Part shown: positions 56,939 to 64,000 of the stretch, in pieces
Numbering within the stretch: the stretch's first letter is position 1
Layout: each line of letters begins with the position of its first letter
DNA from: Rheinheimera maricola
GTDB taxonomy: Bacteria > Pseudomonadota > Gammaproteobacteria > Enterobacterales > Alteromonadaceae
DNA length: 64,000 nucleotides
Assembly: GCF_016918075.2 (NCBI RefSeq)
Contig: NZ_JAERPS020000001.1
Coordinates: 806,001 to 870,000, forward strand
Direction of reading: 5' to 3'
The notes under the pieces: generated by a model
What the model was told of the DNA's origin: nothing
What the model saw: the letters and a program-made list of their open reading frames with translations, nothing else
The model's database searches: none
Made by a program: the position numbers and the translations under genes

Positions 56939-58405
56939 ATGTCTGAAAAACAACCCAGCTTCCTTGATGCGGCGATACCGCTGGTGGTGTTGATAATTCT
57001 GTTATCTGCCTCAGTATATTTATTCGCTGATAATTCATCTTATGGTCCAAACCAAATAGCGCTGTTTCTGGCAACCGCGGTGGCAGTAATTATTGGACTG
57101 AAAAACGGTTATCGCTGGTCAGTGATGGAAAAAGCTATGGTGAAGGGGATATCACTTTCACTTGGCGCAGTGTTGATTTTGCTTTCAGTTGGTGCATTGA
57201 TTGGCACCTGGATGTTGTCAGGTACGGTACCCACGCTTATTTATTATGGTCTACAGTTACTAAGTCCAAGTTGGTTTTATGCCGCCAGTTGCTTGCTGTG
57301 CGGTATTGTTGCGATGAGTATTGGCAGTTCCTGGACCACTGCAGCAACTATCGGTGTAGCATTGATTGGCGTTGCAGCTGGTTTAGGCTTGTCACCTGCA
57401 ATTACCGCCGGTGCAATTGTATCGGGCGCTTATTTTGGCGATAAAATTTCACCGTTAAGTGAAACTACTAATCTGGCACCAGCCGTCGCCGGAGCTGATT
57501 TATTTGATCATATTCGTCATATGCTATGGACTACAATACCCAGCTTTGTCATAGCCTTGCTGCTATTTACACTGATAGGTTTTAACTCCGACGTTAATGC
57601 TGATTTTGCCCGCATTGATGAAATCAGCTCAGTGTTAAAGCAAAATTTTTCTATCAGTTTTGTGTCGTTGATCCCGTTGTTTGTATTATTAACCATGGCT
57701 ATTAAAAAGGTGCCGGCATTTCCGACGGTATTTATTGGGGCTTTGTTGGGTGCGGTTTGGGCGGTTTTTTTCCAGCAAGAGTTGTTAATCCGATTAATCG
57801 AAACAGAAGTGCCGGCAGCATTGGGTATCGCTAAATTAATTTGGCATATATTGCACGCTGGTTTCACTATCGATACCGGCAATGCCAGCTTAAATGATCT
57901 ATTAAGCGGTGGCGGTATGTCTAGTATGCTGAATACCATTTGGCTGGTGTTTACCGCAATGATGTTTGGTGCAACCATTGAAAAAATTGGTTTGTTACGT
58001 AAATTTGTAACATCAATTTTATATTTTGCCCGCAGTACCGGTTCGTTAATCACTAGCACCATTGCAACGTGTTTCGTCACTAACGTGCTTACAGCAGATC
58101 AATACATGTCAATTGTGATGCCGGGTCGTATGTTCAAGGAAGAGTATCAGCGACGTAATTTGGCTCCTGTTAACTTATCCCGCACTTTAGAGGACGGTGG
58201 TACTATCACCAGCCCATTGATACCGTGGAACACCTGTGGCGCCTATATGCACAGTGTACTGCAGGTGAGTCCGTTGGATTATGCCTTTTATGCGTTTTTT
58301 AATTTAATTAACCCTGTACTGGCTATTATTTATGCTTATTGCGGTATTAAGATCTTAAAGTTAACGCCACCCGATTCGGTGATGCCCGATATCGCCAAAG
58401 CATGA
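56939..58405 (+). CDS. nhaC: Na+/H+ antiporter NhaC family
   Basis: A 488-residue antiporter with about 11-12 helices and NhaC motifs GSSWTTAATIGVALIGVAAGLG (cited as GSSWTTAATIG), GAYFGDKISPLSETTNLAPAV (GAYFGDKISPLSETTN) and LIPWNTCGAYM. It exchanges Na+ for H+ or acts as an Na+-coupled metabolite exchanger; some family members take up substrates such as malate/lactate or tyrosine. I chose ATG 56939 (MSEKQPSFLDA) with CGGAGT upstream. It follows the NSS gene by 79 bp, with a GGCGCC hairpin at 56899-56918 between. Confidence 0.9.
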   Translation: MSEKQPSFLDAAIPLVVLIILLSASVYLFADNSSYGPNQIALFLATAVAVIIGLKNGYRWSVMEKAMVKGISLSLGAVLILLSVGALIGTWMLSGTVPTLIYYGLQLLSPSWFYAASCLLCGIVAMSIGSSWTTAATIGVALIGVAAGLGLSPAITAGAIVSGAYFGDKISPLSETTNLAPAVAGADLFDHIRHMLWTTIPSFVIALLLFTLIGFNSDVNADFARIDEISSVLKQNFSISFVSLIPLFVLLTMAIKKVPAFPTVFIGALLGAVWAVFFQQELLIRLIETEVPAALGIAKLIWHILHAGFTIDTGNASLNDLLSGGGMSSMLNTIWLVFTAMMFGATIEKIGLLRKFVTSILYFARSTGSLITSTIATCFVTNVLTADQYMSIVMPGRMFKEEYQRRNLAPVNLSRTLEDGGTITSPLIPWNTCGAYMHSVLQVSPLDYAFYAFFNLINPVLAIIYAYCGIKILKLTPPDSVMPDIAKA

Positions 58406-58409
58406 TAGT

Positions 58410-58438
58410 AAAAAGCCTGATTTGATCAGGCTTTTTAG
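58410..58438 (+). terminator. nhaC terminator
   Basis: AAAAAGCCTGA/TCAGGCTTTTT stem with TTTGA loop, just after the stop. Confidence 0.9.
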
Positions 58439-58484
58439 TCAATATACTACGTATAACCAACTGTAATTTTCGTGAGGCATTTGT

Positions 58485-61073
58485 ATGACTGAGCAGCATA
58501 ACAATCGGTTGGTGAAATTCCGCCAAGACTATCAACCTCCAGCTTTTTCTATCAGCTGTGTAAAGTTATGTTTTGAATTAGAGCCTAATACCACCACGGT
58601 CACCTCAGTGATGCAAATGACGCGGCAACACGCAGACGTGCCTCTAATATTGGATGGCCAGCATTTAACCTTGTTAAGTATTGCTTTGAACGGTGATCCA
58701 CTATTAGCAGATGCGTATCAGGTTGATGCGCATTGTTTAACCGTGTTCTCGTTGCCGGATCAGTTTGAGTTAACGATCGTGACGCAGTTATCGCCGCAAA
58801 GTAACACAGCGCTTGAGGGGTTATACCTGGCCGGAGACACTTATTGCACGCAATGTGAAGCTGAAGGGTTTCGACGTATCAGCTACTTCTTAGACCGACC
58901 TGATGTATTGGCGGAATACTACGTAACAATTATTGCGCCCGCACAGCGTTATCCGTTCTTATTGTCTAACGGCAATAAGCTGTCGGAGCATGTTGATAGT
59001 GCTGGTAATAGAGTTGTGCAGTGGCACGATCCGTTTCCTAAACCCAGCTATCTGTTTGCTTTAGTCGCCGGCGATTTTGCTAAGCTTAGTGACCAGTACA
59101 TTACACAATCAGGGCGTGAGGTTAGCTTAGAGCTGTTCGTGGAAAAAGGCGCGGCCAATAAAGGCGATTTTGCATTGCAAGCACTAAAACGTGCGATGAA
59201 TTGGGATGAGCAACGGTTTAACCTGGAATATGATCTTGACGTGTATATGGTTGTCGCAGTTGATTTCTTTAACATGGGCGCGATGGAAAATAAGGGACTA
59301 AACGTTTTTAACAGTAAATATGTACTGGCAGATCCAAGCAGTGCAACCGATCGTGATTATTTTAATATTGAGTCGATTATTGGTCATGAATACTTTCACA
59401 ACTGGACCGGAAACCGGGTAACCTGCCGTGATTGGTTCCAGCTTAGTTTAAAAGAAGGCTTGACGGTATTTCGTGATCAGGAATTTAGTGCCGATATGGC
59501 TTCAGCCACGTTATGTCGTATTGACGCCGTTAAACTGATCCGTACCGCACAATTTGCCGAAGATGCCAGCCCAATGTCACATCCTATCAGACCTGAGCAG
59601 GTGATAGAGATGAACAATTTCTATACGGTTACCGTGTACGACAAAGGTGCTGAAGTGATACGCATGCTGCAAACCTGTTTAGGTAAAACCGATTTTGCGC
59701 GTGGTTTAGCACTGTATTTGCAGCGACATGACGGCCAGGCAGCGACCTGTGATGACTTTCTACAAGCTATGCAAGATGTTACCGGGCAAAATTTAACTCA
59801 ATTTGGTCTTTGGTACAGTCAATCAGGCACGCCAGAGTTAACAGTGTCGCAGCACTACGACGCTTCGTCAGCAACCTTGCGCTTGAATTTGGTACAAATA
59901 ACGCCTGCCACAGCAGATCAATCGGAAAAGCAACCTTTGCTTATTCCGGTAAAAATAGAGCTACTATTTCCTAATGCGACAGTGCAGCAGCACTTATTGT
60001 TGTTAACGGATGCCGAGCAACAATTTGTATTTGATAATGTGACGCAGCAACCCGTAGTGGTATGGCTTGAACATTTTTCTGCACCGGTAAAATTAATCAA
60101 TAATGTTGATGATGATAGTTTGTTGTTTATTGCCAGACATGCCACAGATGGCGTGGCACGCTGGGACGCTATGCAGCAATTCTGGAGTCGTAAAGTAGCT
60201 CATTGCCTTAGCGCTTCGCAATCTGATGCCGTATTGCCAGATGCAGTGTTGCAATTGATGCGGCACTGGTTAACTCAACCTGGCGATGATTTAGCATTGA
60301 CAGCGGAGCTCTTGACGCTACCAGACTTTGATACTCTGGCTGAGCAATATCAGCAGATACCGGTAAATCAGTTAATTGACATCTTACGTCAATTTAAACA
60401 ACAGATTTCGGTCAAGTTGGCCCAGCCACTGCGCCAATGCTACGACGTTTTGCCATTTCAGCCCTACAGCTATAATCAGCAAGCGAGCGCTGTACGCCGA
60501 TTGCGAGCGGTGTGCCTAAGTTATCTGGTGTTTAGTAGTGTAGATGCTACTAATGTTCTGACATCACAGTACCAACATGCTGACAATATGACGGACGTGA
60601 TTGCCGTGTTAACGGCGAGTCAGCAATTAGACAGTGATATTTTTCAAAATTTAGTGAATGATTTTGCTGACCGTTGGCAACATGATGCTTTAGTCATGGA
60701 TAAATGTTTCGCCCTGGTCGCGTCGAATCCACACCCACAGGTGTTTGCTGCTATCGAGACTATGCAGCAGCATCCTTTATTTAGCTGGAACAACCCTAAT
60801 CGGGTTCGCGCTTTACTGTCAGCGTTTAGCCAGCGCAATCCGGCGCAATTTCATCGCGCGGATGGTAAAGGTTATCAATTGCTGGCTAATAGTATTATTA
60901 AGCTTGATGCGATTAATGCGCAAGTTGCAGCCAGATTAGTTACCCCCTTGTTAAGTTGGCGGCGTTTTGAGCCCAAACGTCAGCAGTTGATGCGTTCAGC
61001 CTTGCAACAAATTGCTAAAATAAAGGGTATTAGTAATGATGTATATGAGAAGGTAAGCCGAAGTCTTAATTAA
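58485..61073 (+). CDS. pepN: Aminopeptidase N
   Basis: An 862-residue M1 zinc metallopeptidase. The exopeptidase motif GAMEN is at residues 265-269 and the zinc site HEYFH is at 301-305, with the third ligand Glu in LKEGLTVFRDQEF (near 324). It has the usual four domains, and its length is like E. coli PepN (870). Cytoplasmic; trims N-terminal residues in peptide turnover. Stop abuts the next ATG. Confidence 0.97.
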   Translation: MTEQHNNRLVKFRQDYQPPAFSISCVKLCFELEPNTTTVTSVMQMTRQHADVPLILDGQHLTLLSIALNGDPLLADAYQVDAHCLTVFSLPDQFELTIVTQLSPQSNTALEGLYLAGDTYCTQCEAEGFRRISYFLDRPDVLAEYYVTIIAPAQRYPFLLSNGNKLSEHVDSAGNRVVQWHDPFPKPSYLFALVAGDFAKLSDQYITQSGREVSLELFVEKGAANKGDFALQALKRAMNWDEQRFNLEYDLDVYMVVAVDFFNMGAMENKGLNVFNSKYVLADPSSATDRDYFNIESIIGHEYFHNWTGNRVTCRDWFQLSLKEGLTVFRDQEFSADMASATLCRIDAVKLIRTAQFAEDASPMSHPIRPEQVIEMNNFYTVTVYDKGAEVIRMLQTCLGKTDFARGLALYLQRHDGQAATCDDFLQAMQDVTGQNLTQFGLWYSQSGTPELTVSQHYDASSATLRLNLVQITPATADQSEKQPLLIPVKIELLFPNATVQQHLLLLTDAEQQFVFDNVTQQPVVVWLEHFSAPVKLINNVDDDSLLFIARHATDGVARWDAMQQFWSRKVAHCLSASQSDAVLPDAVLQLMRHWLTQPGDDLALTAELLTLPDFDTLAEQYQQIPVNQLIDILRQFKQQISVKLAQPLRQCYDVLPFQPYSYNQQASAVRRLRAVCLSYLVFSSVDATNVLTSQYQHADNMTDVIAVLTASQQLDSDIFQNLVNDFADRWQHDALVMDKCFALVASNPHPQVFAAIETMQQHPLFSWNNPNRVRALLSAFSQRNPAQFHRADGKGYQLLANSIIKLDAINAQVAARLVTPLLSWRRFEPKRQQLMRSALQQIAKIKGISNDVYEKVSRSLN

Positions 61074-61294
61074 TGCGTAGATACTTTTTTAACGCCTATA
61101 TAACTGCAGACCAGTGCTATGGCTATTATCGCGGCAAAATTAAATATGTTGTGGTAACTGCTGATGGGGGTGAGAAGGTGCAATTGCATTTTCGGCATTT
61201 CCAACGCTTTGTCGATGTTAATGGTTTCAGAGGGCGTTTCCGTTTAACGGTTGACGAAAATGACGCTTTTGTTAGCTTAGAAAAAATTAATTAG
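61073..61294 (+). CDS. DUF2835 family protein
   Basis: A 73-residue basic protein (RRYFFNAYITADQCYGYYRGKIKYVV, cited as FFNAYITADQCYGYYRG; then LHFRHFQRFVDVNGFRGRF) of the DUF2835 family. It is commonly found directly after pepN in Alteromonadales, and its ATG overlaps the pepN stop by one base. Function unknown. Small beta-rich fold. Confidence 0.85.
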   Translation: MRRYFFNAYITADQCYGYYRGKIKYVVVTADGGEKVQLHFRHFQRFVDVNGFRGRFRLTVDENDAFVSLEKIN

Positions 61295-61613
61295 AGTTTA
61301 TACTTTAAACGCTGAATTAAAACAATCACTTGCTTAAGTTGCTAGTTTGACCTTTAATTTCATTAGCTTATGCCGATTGCGAATAATAGATCGGACCAGT
61401 GTTAAACTGCTTATGGCTAATCAAGTGCAAAAGTTGAGCAATAAATATAAAAACTGAATAAAAATCAACAGATTTACGTTGCACCAAGCCTTGCCTGTCA
61501 GTTGAAATGATGTAATTATTTTAACCAGGTAGGCTGAGATCGGATCAGTTGGCTAAGTAATATAATTATAAAGACACTTAAAAAACCTGCAGGGACAGGG
61601 GGGAGAAAACAAG
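61295..61613 (+). promoter_or_regulatory. Control region of the DUF1302-DUF1329 operon
   Basis: 319 bp of AT-rich sequence without a gene. A 13-base direct repeat, AGATCGGAYCAGT, occurs at 61388-61400 and 61537-61549 with one mismatch, 149 bp apart. It may be a regulator site. I could not fix a promoter; GGGGGGAG at 61597-61604 is the ribosome site. Confidence 0.4.
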
Positions 61614-63707
61614 ATGAATAAAAGGTCAATAACCTTTGCTAAGAAGCCCTTAGCCGTAGGTATTGCATCAGCGCTGTTTGCCTTGTCATTGGCACCAGTG
61701 CAAGCCGCGTCGTGGGACCTCGGTGATGTCAATATTACCTTCGACTCAACATTTTCATATGGTGGCAGCTGGCGGATGGAAGATCGAAACTTCGATACCA
61801 TCAGCAAAGTTAACCACCCACGCTTTGATTGGGACGGCTACAATGCCGCGACCAATAATATCTATCTGCCATCACAAATCTGGCAAGAGCCAGGTAGCTA
61901 CTCCAGCAATGGCGATGCAGGTAACCTGAATTACGACCGTGGCGATATGTTTAGTAGCCTGTTCAAAGGCTTACATGAGCTATCAATCACAAAAGACAAT
62001 ATCGGCTTTTTTGGCCGCTTTATGTATTTTTACGATTTCGCCCTGATGGACCAGGATGGTGCTTACACCAACCCGGTGTCTGGAAATCGCGTAGACCCTT
62101 GTGCCGATGATGAAGCTAGGGATCTTACCTGCCGTGACATCCGCTTATTGGATGCTTATGTTTACGGTAACTTTAGCTTTAACGACGGCATGAATCCCGT
62201 TACGGTTAAGGTTGGCCAACAAGTATTAAGCTGGGGTGAAAGCACACTAATTCAGCATGGTATTAATATTACGCCAATTGATGTTGGTGTTGCCCGTGCA
62301 CCAGGTGCTGAATTAAAAGAAGCCTATATTCCTGTAGGCATGGCTACGCTGAATATCGGTCTGACAGAGAATTTGTCGACTGAACTGTTTTACCAGTACG
62401 AATGGGTAAACAGTTATCTGCCAGTGCCAGGTACCTATTTCTCTACCAATGATTTTGCGGGTAAAGGTGGCTATTTACAGAATGTGCAATTGGGTTTTGC
62501 CGGTAACCCGGATATTGACCTTGCGCACGTACTGGAAAACCTGAACTTATTAGGAATGGGTGTCGCTACCGGTGCACTGAACCCGGCGCTGGCTGCGCAG
62601 GCTTATTTAGCATACCCAACAAAAGTGACGCTGCGTCCTTATGGTAGTGCCGGTGAAATAGAACCTAAAGACGGCGGTCAGTATGGTATTAAGTTTGAAT
62701 ACTTTTCGCCTGATTTAAATGACACTGAATTTGCCCTGTATTACATGAATTACCATAGCCGTGTTCCGGTAATCTCTGGTATTGCATCTGACTTCACCCA
62801 GGTTGGTGCCGACATTGGCCGCTTGGCAGCAATGTCTGCAAGTGGCGGTGTTACAAAGGAAAATATCAGCCAGTTAGCTGCTTTTTCTAAAGCTTTAATT
62901 GAGTATCCGGAAGACATTAAGCTGTATGGTTTCAGTTTCAATACAACCCTGGGTGAAACATCTGTCGCCGGTGAATTGTCTTATCGCCAGGATGAGCCAT
63001 TACAAATAGACGATGTGGAAATTCTGTATGCAGGTATGCCAGAGCAGCTGGCTAACGCCGGGTTGCGTCCTGACCTTGCCGGCATTTCGCAAATTGGTCG
63101 AGACCCGCGCTATGGTGAAAAAGTTCTGCCAGGACAAAAAGCCAATGGCTTTATTCTGGCTGATACCATGCAAGCCCAAATGACCTTCACGCATTTATTT
63201 GGCCCAACCCTGGGCGCAGATAACTTGTCAATGCTGGCAGAGGTTGGTGGTATTCGTATCCAGGATATGCCAGAGCAAAGCGTGCTGCGTTTAAACGGTC
63301 CCAACACCGACCGTAGTGGTGGACCTTTACTTGGCCTGACAAATGGTGAGTTGGTCAATAAAGATGGCTTACATACCGGTCTGTCAAATGGCGCAGAGAC
63401 TAACCCGTTCCCGACGGCATCAGCCTGGGGTTACCGGTTACTGGCTAAAGCAGACTATAACAACGTATTTGCTGGCGTAAACTTATCCCAACGCGTGGTG
63501 TTTTCCCATGATGTGAACGGTATTACACCAGATCCACTGTTTATGTTTGTTGAAGACCGTAAGTCGTTAGCTTATGCCGTTAGCTTTGATTATCTGAGCA
63601 AATGGTCAGGAGAGCTGTCTTATAATGTTTTCTGGGGTGGTCAGGGCACGACTAATAACGTGGAAGACCGCGACTTTATCTCTTTCAATATCAAGTACTC
63701 TATTTAA
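61614..63707 (+). CDS. DUF1302 outer-membrane protein
   Basis: A 697-residue protein with a signal peptide (MNKRSITFAKKPLAVGIASA..., cleavage after VQA near residue 31). The mature sequence opens DLGDVNITFDSTFSYGGSWR and is rich in amphipathic beta strands with aromatic girdles. It ends FISFNIKYSI, as a large outer-membrane barrel should. The DUF1302 family is almost always followed by DUF1329, as here, and often by an RND-type exporter. The pair is linked to lipid or hydrophobic-compound handling in the envelope; the exact role is unknown. Confidence 0.88.
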   Translation: MNKRSITFAKKPLAVGIASALFALSLAPVQAASWDLGDVNITFDSTFSYGGSWRMEDRNFDTISKVNHPRFDWDGYNAATNNIYLPSQIWQEPGSYSSNGDAGNLNYDRGDMFSSLFKGLHELSITKDNIGFFGRFMYFYDFALMDQDGAYTNPVSGNRVDPCADDEARDLTCRDIRLLDAYVYGNFSFNDGMNPVTVKVGQQVLSWGESTLIQHGINITPIDVGVARAPGAELKEAYIPVGMATLNIGLTENLSTELFYQYEWVNSYLPVPGTYFSTNDFAGKGGYLQNVQLGFAGNPDIDLAHVLENLNLLGMGVATGALNPALAAQAYLAYPTKVTLRPYGSAGEIEPKDGGQYGIKFEYFSPDLNDTEFALYYMNYHSRVPVISGIASDFTQVGADIGRLAAMSASGGVTKENISQLAAFSKALIEYPEDIKLYGFSFNTTLGETSVAGELSYRQDEPLQIDDVEILYAGMPEQLANAGLRPDLAGISQIGRDPRYGEKVLPGQKANGFILADTMQAQMTFTHLFGPTLGADNLSMLAEVGGIRIQDMPEQSVLRLNGPNTDRSGGPLLGLTNGELVNKDGLHTGLSNGAETNPFPTASAWGYRLLAKADYNNVFAGVNLSQRVVFSHDVNGITPDPLFMFVEDRKSLAYAVSFDYLSKWSGELSYNVFWGGQGTTNNVEDRDFISFNIKYSI

Positions 63708-63723
63708 GGGACGAGCACTAATT

Positions 63724-64000
63724 ATGAAAAAACTCACCCTAATTTCATCAGCAGTTGCATTGGTTTTAAGCTGCTCAGTTGCGGCAAAGATTACACCAGA
63801 GCAAGCAGCACAACTGGGTAACGATTTAACACCAATGGGCGCAGAGAAAGCTGGTAATGCAGATGGGTCAATTCCTGCCTGGACGGGCGGAATTACCGCT
63901 GCACCAGCCGGTTATAGCGCAGGCATGCACCATATCGATCCGTTTGCCGACGATAAGGTGTTGATGACTATCGACAAGTCTAACTTGGATCAGTACCAAA
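63724..64000 (+). CDS. DUF1329 protein, 3' end cut by window
   Basis: The first 92 codons are visible. There is a signal peptide (MKKLTLISSAVALVLSCSVA, cleavage near residue 21) and the DUF1329 opening LGNDLTPMGAEKAGNADGSIPAWTGG (cited as LTPMGAEKAGNADG and IPAWTGG). A good ribosome site (AAGGGACGAG) lies in the 16-bp gap after the DUF1302 gene. A periplasmic or outer-membrane partner of that barrel is expected. Confidence 0.9.
   Translation, partial: MKKLTLISSAVALVLSCSVAAKITPEQAAQLGNDLTPMGAEKAGNADGSIPAWTGGITAAPAGYSAGMHHIDPFADDKVLMTIDKSNLDQYQ

Noticed and set aside
57517-58080. Open frame of 187 codons on the minus strand
   Set aside because: It is antisense to nhaC, whose motifs are intact.

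Overview
The window looks like the chromosome of a marine or freshwater gammaproteobacterium of the Alteromonadales / Rheinheimera-Arsukibacterium-Alishewanella type. Coding density is high and base composition is moderate. Several blocks keep the classical enterobacterial/Shewanella gene order: tusE-tusB-tusC-tusD-yccA-tRNA-Ser, uvrY-uvrC-pgsA-glyW-cysT-leuZ, fur-fldA-ybfE-ybfF-seqA-pgm and msrC-proQ-prc. The genus is inferred from gene order and protein similarity recalled from memory, not from a search. No insertion sequence, prophage, integron or CRISPR array is visible.

Layout. 1-9.6 kb is an acetate module: a Na+/solute symporter with its small DUF4212 partner, the transporter-fused hybrid kinase CrbS, its response regulator CrbR, acetyl-CoA synthetase and a divergent DcaP-like porin. 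Palindromic GACT-TT-AGTC-like sites occur in the control regions. 9.7-12 kb carries a cold-shock protein, alanine dehydrogenase and the divergent Lrp. 12.1-18.2 kb is ftsK-lolA-rarA-crcB-serS. 18.3-21 kb holds an unannotated 47-residue membrane peptide, the Tus sulfur relay, YccA and two identical tRNA-Ser genes. 21.2-24.9 kb is uvrY-uvrC-pgsA and a four-tRNA operon. 24.9-30.9 kb has a DASS transporter, RluF, an 8-bp tandem repeat, and ETF-ubiquinone oxidoreductase divergent from etfBA, with two LiuR-like palindromes between them. 31-39.5 kb is yhhY, fur, fldA, seqA, pgm, glgP and neighbours.

The most interesting part is 39.6-43.2 kb. It has a SonM-like alpha-N-methyltransferase, a translationally coupled GNAT acetyltransferase, a 96-residue protein resembling a borosin precursor (helical binding domain, then a short hydrophobic core and an acidic tail), and a membrane TPR-GGDEF diguanylate cyclase. 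I read it as a split borosin RiPP cluster: the methyltransferase would methylate backbone amides of a separate precursor, and the acetyltransferase may be a further tailoring enzyme.

43.3-64 kb contains astE, the branched-chain 2-oxoacid dehydrogenase E1a-E1b-E2 operon, a paired Ycf46-type AAA ATPase and Ser/Thr kinase of unknown job, msrC, a small acidic protein, proQ, prc, two Na+-coupled carriers, pepN, a DUF2835 protein, and the start of a DUF1302-DUF1329 envelope operon cut by the window end.
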